Below, piece by piece: positions 58,291-64,000 of a stretch of DNA of 64,000 nucleotides. Location of the stretch: assembly GCF_024679245.1 (NCBI RefSeq), contig NC_090178.1:23034703-23098702 (forward strand), written 5' to 3'. The position numbers and the translations under genes are program-made. Source of the stretch: Pseudorasbora parva (lineage: Eukaryota > Chordata > Actinopteri > Cypriniformes > Gobionidae). The notes beneath the pieces are model-generated. The model worked only from the letters and a program-made list of their open reading frames with translations, had not been told where the DNA came from and did no database searches. Position 1 is the first letter of the stretch; every line of letters begins with the position of its first letter.

Positions 58291-60918
58291 GCACTAAGCA
58301 TACCCTTAAACCTACCCATACCACCACACCTGTCCTTAACCATACCCATATCCCACCTCAATAACAGCAAAAGTGTTTTGTAAGACAATATGAACACAAT
58401 AAATACATTGTACATAGTAGTTAAGGCCACTTAACATAAAGTGGGACCCAACTTAAATGTATGTTTGTTTGTTTCATAAAGATACAGCATTCTTGTCATT
58501 CAAATGTTACAGGATGCCACTAGCATCATGGGTTAGATTCCCAAGAAATGCATGATAATATAATGTAGCGCACAAGTCATATGGACCGCATATATGTTTC
58601 TTTTGTTTGTCATTGTAATTGCATGGAAATGAGCCACCGGTGCAATTCTTCAGAATTTCTCAAAAAAAATGTCATGTGTAAGTTTAAAATAACATGCAAA
58701 ATGTGAGGTGAACAGTTAGGATGAACTGTTCTTAATACAATGTTGTGTATATTTTGTTTGGGTTTCTAATTGGTGAGATTTTTTACCACATTTCTTCCCT
58801 GAACTGAATGAAGCTGCTTTCATTTTTAGCAAAGTTTTGGTTTCCAGTAGATCCCTATTTCCTGGTTTCTATCTATTGTGTGCATGCATAAACTGTATGT
58901 AAATCATGTTATTAAATTGCATATACACAAACAGAAAAACAACACTCTCTATCTTTATTTTTCTCACACGCTGCCCTCCCCCTTGTCTCTACTCTGCCCT
59001 GGCTCTTGCGTCAAAGGGTGTCTCGTGCTCTCACCTTGTTTTCTTCTCAGCACTTCACAGACCCTCATTTTCGGGAAAGCCTGATGTGAGTATGAGTCTG
59101 TTGTGCGACTGCGGTTTTTTCAGGTGTCTTTCTCTCTCTCTCTCGCTCTCTCTTTCATCTTTTTTTTCACTGCCTTGTGTGTTTAAAATGAATGGGCTCA
59201 AAAACCCAAACATCCGCTCTTCACTTCCTCCTTTACCGCTTTTTCTCTGTTGCTTATCGGTCTCTCTCTCCCCCTTTTCGCTCTAAGCTTAAATCCCTTT
59301 GCCATTTCTAATCTTTATACCCATTTTCTCCTCATTCCTCCTCGTAGTCTGCACATTTCTATGAAGAACCGTAAACACAGAGAAAAAAGATGTCATCATT
59401 GTACCTTTAGGAGCATAAGAGCTTGTCTCTGGGGCAGTACCCGGGCATATATGTACCTTTTTTACTACAAAAAGGTTAATGCAGTATACCGTAAGGAACG
59501 TATTTTTACTCTAGGGTACTTATATGCACATTTTAGGTGTAAAAAAGGTGCAAAGATGTCCTTGTAGGTAGAACTGCCTTGGTGATAAGCTGTTAACTTT
59601 GACACACTTTTTCTCTGTGTGAAGATTCTTGATAGATCATGCACGCTTTAAAAGGATAGTTCAACCCAAAATACAAATTCTGTCATCATTTATTCACCCT
59701 TATGTTGTTTTAAAACTTATAACAGGCTTGTGACTTTCTTCATTCTGTGGAACAAGGAAGATATTTTCCATACAAATCCATACAAAATTTCCATACAATG
59801 TAGATCCATGGGGTCCAATGTATATTTTTGGATTGATTTTCATCCTATTCACAAAAACAGTTTTCAAAATATCTTCTTTTGTGTTTCATAGACTTAGTGA
59901 CATGCATTTTTTTTCTTAAACAGTAGTGTATGATTTTTATTCTCAGGGAATGTAGCATATTCTATGCAATAGAAGTCACTTTTGATAAAAGTGTCAGATT
60001 TATTAATGTAGATTTTTAGGGTATATGTGATGTGGAGGCTGTTTTCAGCTATTGTGGCTTTTCAAAGAAACAGAGCCTTGACACAGGGTTACTTTCACTC
60101 ACCTTGCTTTTAGGAATTGTATGTTCTTTTCTATACCCCTAAGGTTTTTTATAAGAATGGTTGCATGTATTTGGCTTAGGCTGTTTACATCTTAGCCTCT
60201 GAATTTGTTTGTTACAGCAGCAATGTGTGCTACAGGGGATGTTAGAGGTTTGTGTTTCTGGGTTGTACAGGATGCCACACATGCGCCACTGCCCCGCCAT
60301 AAGCCCTTCATCTCCTTCTGGTGATGTTCGTGTTCCTACGTCAGTCTCAGCCAGGGCCTTATCTGGGGCTGCGGTCTAACTAACTCTCAGTCACTTCCAG
60401 GAACCCAAAGAGTTTCATCTGTCAAAAAGAAAGAGAGAGAGAAACTAAATTCTGACCTGCAGTATAAGTGATAGCAAAGCCAGTGATCACAAAGACAGAT
60501 ATGTGACAATAATATAAGAGAAATGTCCAACTAGTTTACCTTAGTATGTCCATTAAATAACATGTTTTCATTTGATGTGTTTATAATGGGTCTGTTTAGC
60601 CAAAACACAAAAGTTGGCTTTTTTTTGTCAGCCACAAAGGGATATAAAATATAAGTATCTATGAATGATTTAATGCAAGAATATTTGTTATATAGTTATA
60701 GATATATAATATAAAATATCATATATTAATTCTAAATCCTTATTATAACAACTTTTAAAATGTGAGTTCAATTAAAATATATTTATTATTAATTTTATTG
60801 TCATCTCACACATGGACCTGCATTCAATTAATTAGCATCAGACAAACACTAATGTTTATTCTCAGAAGAAAGTAGACTTTTTCTTAGCATCTGGTTCCAT
60901 GCTGAATCATCGATTCCT
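58291..60918. other. bcl3 intron 2, repeats only
   Basis: A TC-rich tract lies at 59130-59160. A repeat-like block with GGGGCAGTACCCGGGCATATATG runs about 59390-59575. A left fragment of an F1-type element is at 59650-59730. No coding exon in the bcl3 frame was found. Confidence 0.4.
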
Positions 60919-61944
60919 TAGCCTGACGTCATCATACTCAATTCTAGTCAGAATATGAGTCTGATACTGCTCCATTGGGCTGTGATTATGAGGCTTGTTT
61001 CAACCGAACCAGGAAAGACCTCAATTGGATAGACCTACAACCAGTCAGAGTTAGTTCGTTTCATAACGTTAGTTGTCAAATGTCAACAGAAGTCTACCAC
61101 ACTGTGTTGCCAAGTCTGCGGTTTTCCCGAGGGTTGTTTTACATGTCCGCGGGTTGAAGCGACCTCAATTATGTGATATATAAGCTGTGTCTCATTTCGG
61201 AAGGCTCCATCCTTCCGAAGTCCCATTCAAAGGCTGCATGCGTCATAAGGCCGTCTCATTTCAAAAAAGTGAGTAGGACACTCCAAACGCGACCTTCGAA
61301 TGCACCCTTCTTTTACAGAAATTCCGAGTGTGCATGAGATGTATTCTTCACTGCTGCAGATAACCCATAATTCTTTGCGTCGCCATTAACAAATGTAATT
61401 TTTTTAAATATTATTTAAAATAATGGCACCACCACCAGATATACATGTGAACATGTCACAGCAGCGTCCGAGCGAATGCACAGAGTAACGTCATAATGTA
61501 ATTTTAAACACACTTAAATGTCTCTAATATGATAAACAGAGCTGCTTTACCTGATAATCATGACCGGAAAAAGCGGAAGTGCGCGCACCCAGCGACTGTG
61601 TCCCGTCCCGTCATAATAAAAGTCCTGGTACTCGCGAGCCGTGTGTTTGTATAACAATCGCAACATTATCATGATTTCTGAGAGAAATAGTGAAGGTGAA
61701 TGCATGTACGAACGAGCTCTCCATTTAGGATTAGAACAAATTCAACCCAAGTGCCTTTGATGACGTGGATGATTATGGTACTGTTGATCATCTGTCCATC
61801 ATCGTCTAAAGCCCACCCTGATGATTTCATTGGTCCGAACAGCTTCTGTTCAGGCATAGTTACTCTTCTATGGATCAAGTCCAGACTAAATTGCCCGAGC
61901 TCAAATGTTGTGGGAGGGGCTGAGTTGGCCTAGCATCCAGGCTA
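60919..61944 (-). mobile_element. Element R1 copy c, reversed
   Basis: It starts TAGCCTGACGTC and ends GCATCCAGGCTA, the mirror of copy a. The flanks TCGATTCCT (60910-60918) and TCGATTCGT (61945-61953) agree at 8 of 9 bases. Part of an R2 element (about 61187-61425) is inserted within it. Confidence 0.8.
61187..61425. mobile_element. R2 element fragment in R1 copy c
   Basis: It begins CTGTGTCTCATTTCGGAAGGCTCCATCC and contains AAGGCCGTCTCATTTC, shared with 42979-43312. The right end is not clear. Confidence 0.6.
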
Positions 61945-62389
61945 TCGATTCGTTGCTCTGTTGAGAATTTCTAGTGTTTTCATGGTTAACATATTTTGAG
62001 ATGTCTGAACTTACTCATGGACTTGTTTTTGGAACCAGTATACCTTAAGCAAGGTTTGGGTTAATCAACCGAGAGTTCAAGGTGTAGGAGACTTTAAGTT
62101 AACCTTGCTTTCTGGAATACACCGCTGTTTGTTTGTTTGTTTGTTTGTTGTTTTTACTCTATGCATCAGAGGTCTTCAACTGTTCAGGTCAACAACCTGT
62201 CAGCCACATGAAATCACAGCAATAGTAAACGGCAATCATCCAACAATCCAATCAATTCCCAGTAGACAAAATCAAGTCCCATCCTATATTGTTTCTTATT
62301 TGAGAAGTCCCAATAGAGAAAGCCATTGCAATTTCCATTCTTTGATAGTTCCTTATGGCCTCAGCCAACCCAAAACTCCATCACAAGTT

Positions 62390-62926
62390 CTCCATTCAGC
62401 TAGGTTCGTCATCCATAACTCCATCCAAGACCAGGAACCTTGGAGTTGTGATTGATGATCAGTTGAACAGACCACATCTCTAGAGCTGCCCAGTCCTGGA
62501 GATTTGCCTTATAGAACATAATGACGATTTGGCCCTTCCTATCGTAGCATGCTACACTTTGTCCAAGCTCTTGTACTGTCCAGACTAGACTATTGTAATG
62601 CTCTCTTGGAAGGCCTTCCAGCAGGAGCTGTCAAGCCTCTGCAATTGATGCTGCAGCTGTGGCCTTTAACAAGCCAAGCATGTTACACCTCTCCTCACAA
62701 AATGTGCACTTGTCTCAAAGAGGCACAAAATCACTTTCACTGACCTGGATTGTTCCCTCCAGGTGGAATGGCTTGCCTAACTCAACCCAAGCACCTGAGT
62801 CTTTAGCCATTTTCAAGAAAGATTTTTAGAAGCCATAATGTTTGTTTAATTTTTTTCTATTGCTCTCCTCATTTGTAAGTTGATTTGGATAAAAGCATCT
62901 GCTAAATAAGTAAATGTAAATGTTTG
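62390..62926 (+). mobile_element. 3' end of a LINE (L2/CR1-like reverse transcriptase relic)
   Basis: Plus-strand frames read TRNLGVVIDDQLN (about 62425-62465) and VQALVLSRLDYCNALLEGLP (about 62560-62620), the conserved C-terminal part of fish non-LTR reverse transcriptases. The 3' tail GATTTGGATAAAAGCATCTGCTAAATAAGTAAATG follows. Frameshifts and lost segments show it is dead. Confidence 0.85.
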
Positions 62927-64000
62927 CTCATATTTAATGTGGTCTTTGCACCATGATACAGGACAGTCTTACTTGTTCTGTGTAAACATTTCTCAAACCT
63001 GTGAAATTAAGACTCCTTGTTCCAAAGCAGGGTCTTGTCACGAGTGCTGAACACATGGCCCTGATGGCAGAACTGAAAAAGCATGAAATTTTCTGAAGTA
63101 GGCTGACATTGAGCTCACTTACAGGAAAGGAGGCAAATAAAGAAAGAATTAAGCTACTAATAATCTCTTCTGCTTTCTTATCAAATCCAAGGAACAGGCA
63201 GTTCACTGATCTGGGTCATAGCCTGAGTCTTGTATTCATTTTGACTAAATCGCTCATCTCTTCCTCTTTTTGTTTGATGCTTTTTGGAGGACTTTGATTG
63301 TGACTATTGTTTCAAACAGAAAGTCGCACCTCAGTATGTAAGGTGGTATTGTGTGGGGACATTTTTTCACGTCACCTGTTCCAATACATGTTCTTATATA
63401 GTATTTGATTTCCTTCTCTTTGTTTATTTCCAAAATCTTGCCACAGTGGAATAACCAACATGAGGCAATTGCAACAGCCCATATAGGACAATATTTACAA
63501 TTATCACTAGGAATATGAATCAGCACCATCATTCAAATCATTTGCTTTCCCACTGTCTGTGTTCCTGCTTGATTCATCCCACAATGACTCAATATACAAG
63601 TCAAAAGACAATATAAACAATGAGAGCCCCTGTTCTTCTCTGTTCCCTTTTTTCTGTCTCTCTCTCTTTTTCCATCAGGGTGTATTAACATTCTTGTCAC
63701 TTTCCCAAGAACTGTTTTATAGTTTATAATGCAAGAAATTAATATTGTACATTGATGTCTGCACTGATAACAACCCTAAGTGTTAGTCGTGCTAAAAAGT
63801 GTTTTAAAATTATAATATCTTTTATCCTGATGACTTCTGTATGTTTGCAATGCTTCAGATATTTGGTTTATAATATGCAGTATGGCCTTATATGTTGTTG
63901 CATTCTGCACATAGTATCGATTCCACTGTTTTAATATTGTTTCGAATTTTATAGTGATTAATTGCTATGTAAATGGAGCATTTTGTACTCTTGTGTCGTG
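62927..64000. other. Right edge, bcl3 intron 2, no gene seen
   Basis: No ankyrin exon or other recognisable gene appears before the window ends. Confidence 0.4.

Noticed and set aside
59058..59092. 35-base micro-exon-like block (CTTCTCAG ... GAT|GTGAGT) in bcl3 intron 2
   Set aside because: Joined to bcl3 exon 2 in phase it gives a stop and no ankyrin sequence; it is probably a chance pair of splice-like sites.

Overview
This window is vertebrate nuclear DNA. Introns with GT/AG splice sites, AT-rich intergenic DNA, long microsatellites and dense nests of DNA transposons all point to a teleost. The repeat families (TTAAAGGGTTAGTTCACCC elements, several hAT-like elements, Tc1 relics, TAACGTTA-rich patches) and the immunity-related GTPases (IRG) suggest a cyprinid relative of zebrafish. 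Species cannot be read from the sequence.

Three gene neighbourhoods are supported. (1) 0.9-10.3 kb is an IRG cluster. An IRG gene on + (880-2050) carries one frameshift. A spliced gene on - (5739-9697) joins in phase an intact GTPase domain to a second domain that has lost the P-loop lysine. It has an interferon-response element just upstream of its ATG. A short relic of a third IRG exon lies at 10193-10271. (2) 22.4-35.2 kb on - is a ten-exon Cbl-family E3 ubiquitin ligase, best called cblc, with tyrosine-kinase-binding region, linker tyrosines, complete C3HC4 RING, acidic stretch and short proline tail. (3) 51.3 kb to beyond the right edge on + is the 5' part of bcl3. Exons 1 and 2 are present and end exactly before the ankyrin repeats. 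BCL3 and CBLC are also neighbours in human 19q13, so the pair looks like an ancestral linkage.

The rest is a transposon landscape. At 10.6-16.7 kb elements are stacked four deep: a 9-bp-duplication element, a hAT-like insertion, a solo LTR, and two more insertions in the LTR. At 36.6-46.5 kb there is a Tc1-like element whose transposase is split by a 1,525-bp hAT, another hAT of 1,782 bp, and a second set of the families seen at 12-14 kb. At 53-62 kb there are nested TTAAAGGG elements, another Tc1 relic, a reversed 9-bp-duplication element and a LINE 3' end. Many insertions have target duplications readable to the base.

The genes fit an immune and signalling theme: IRG GTPases act in interferon-driven cell-autonomous defence, Bcl3 is a nuclear NF-kB cofactor, and Cbl proteins ubiquitinate activated tyrosine kinases. 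That they share a locus does not by itself show that they act together. No tRNA, rRNA, CRISPR array or viral gene was recognised.
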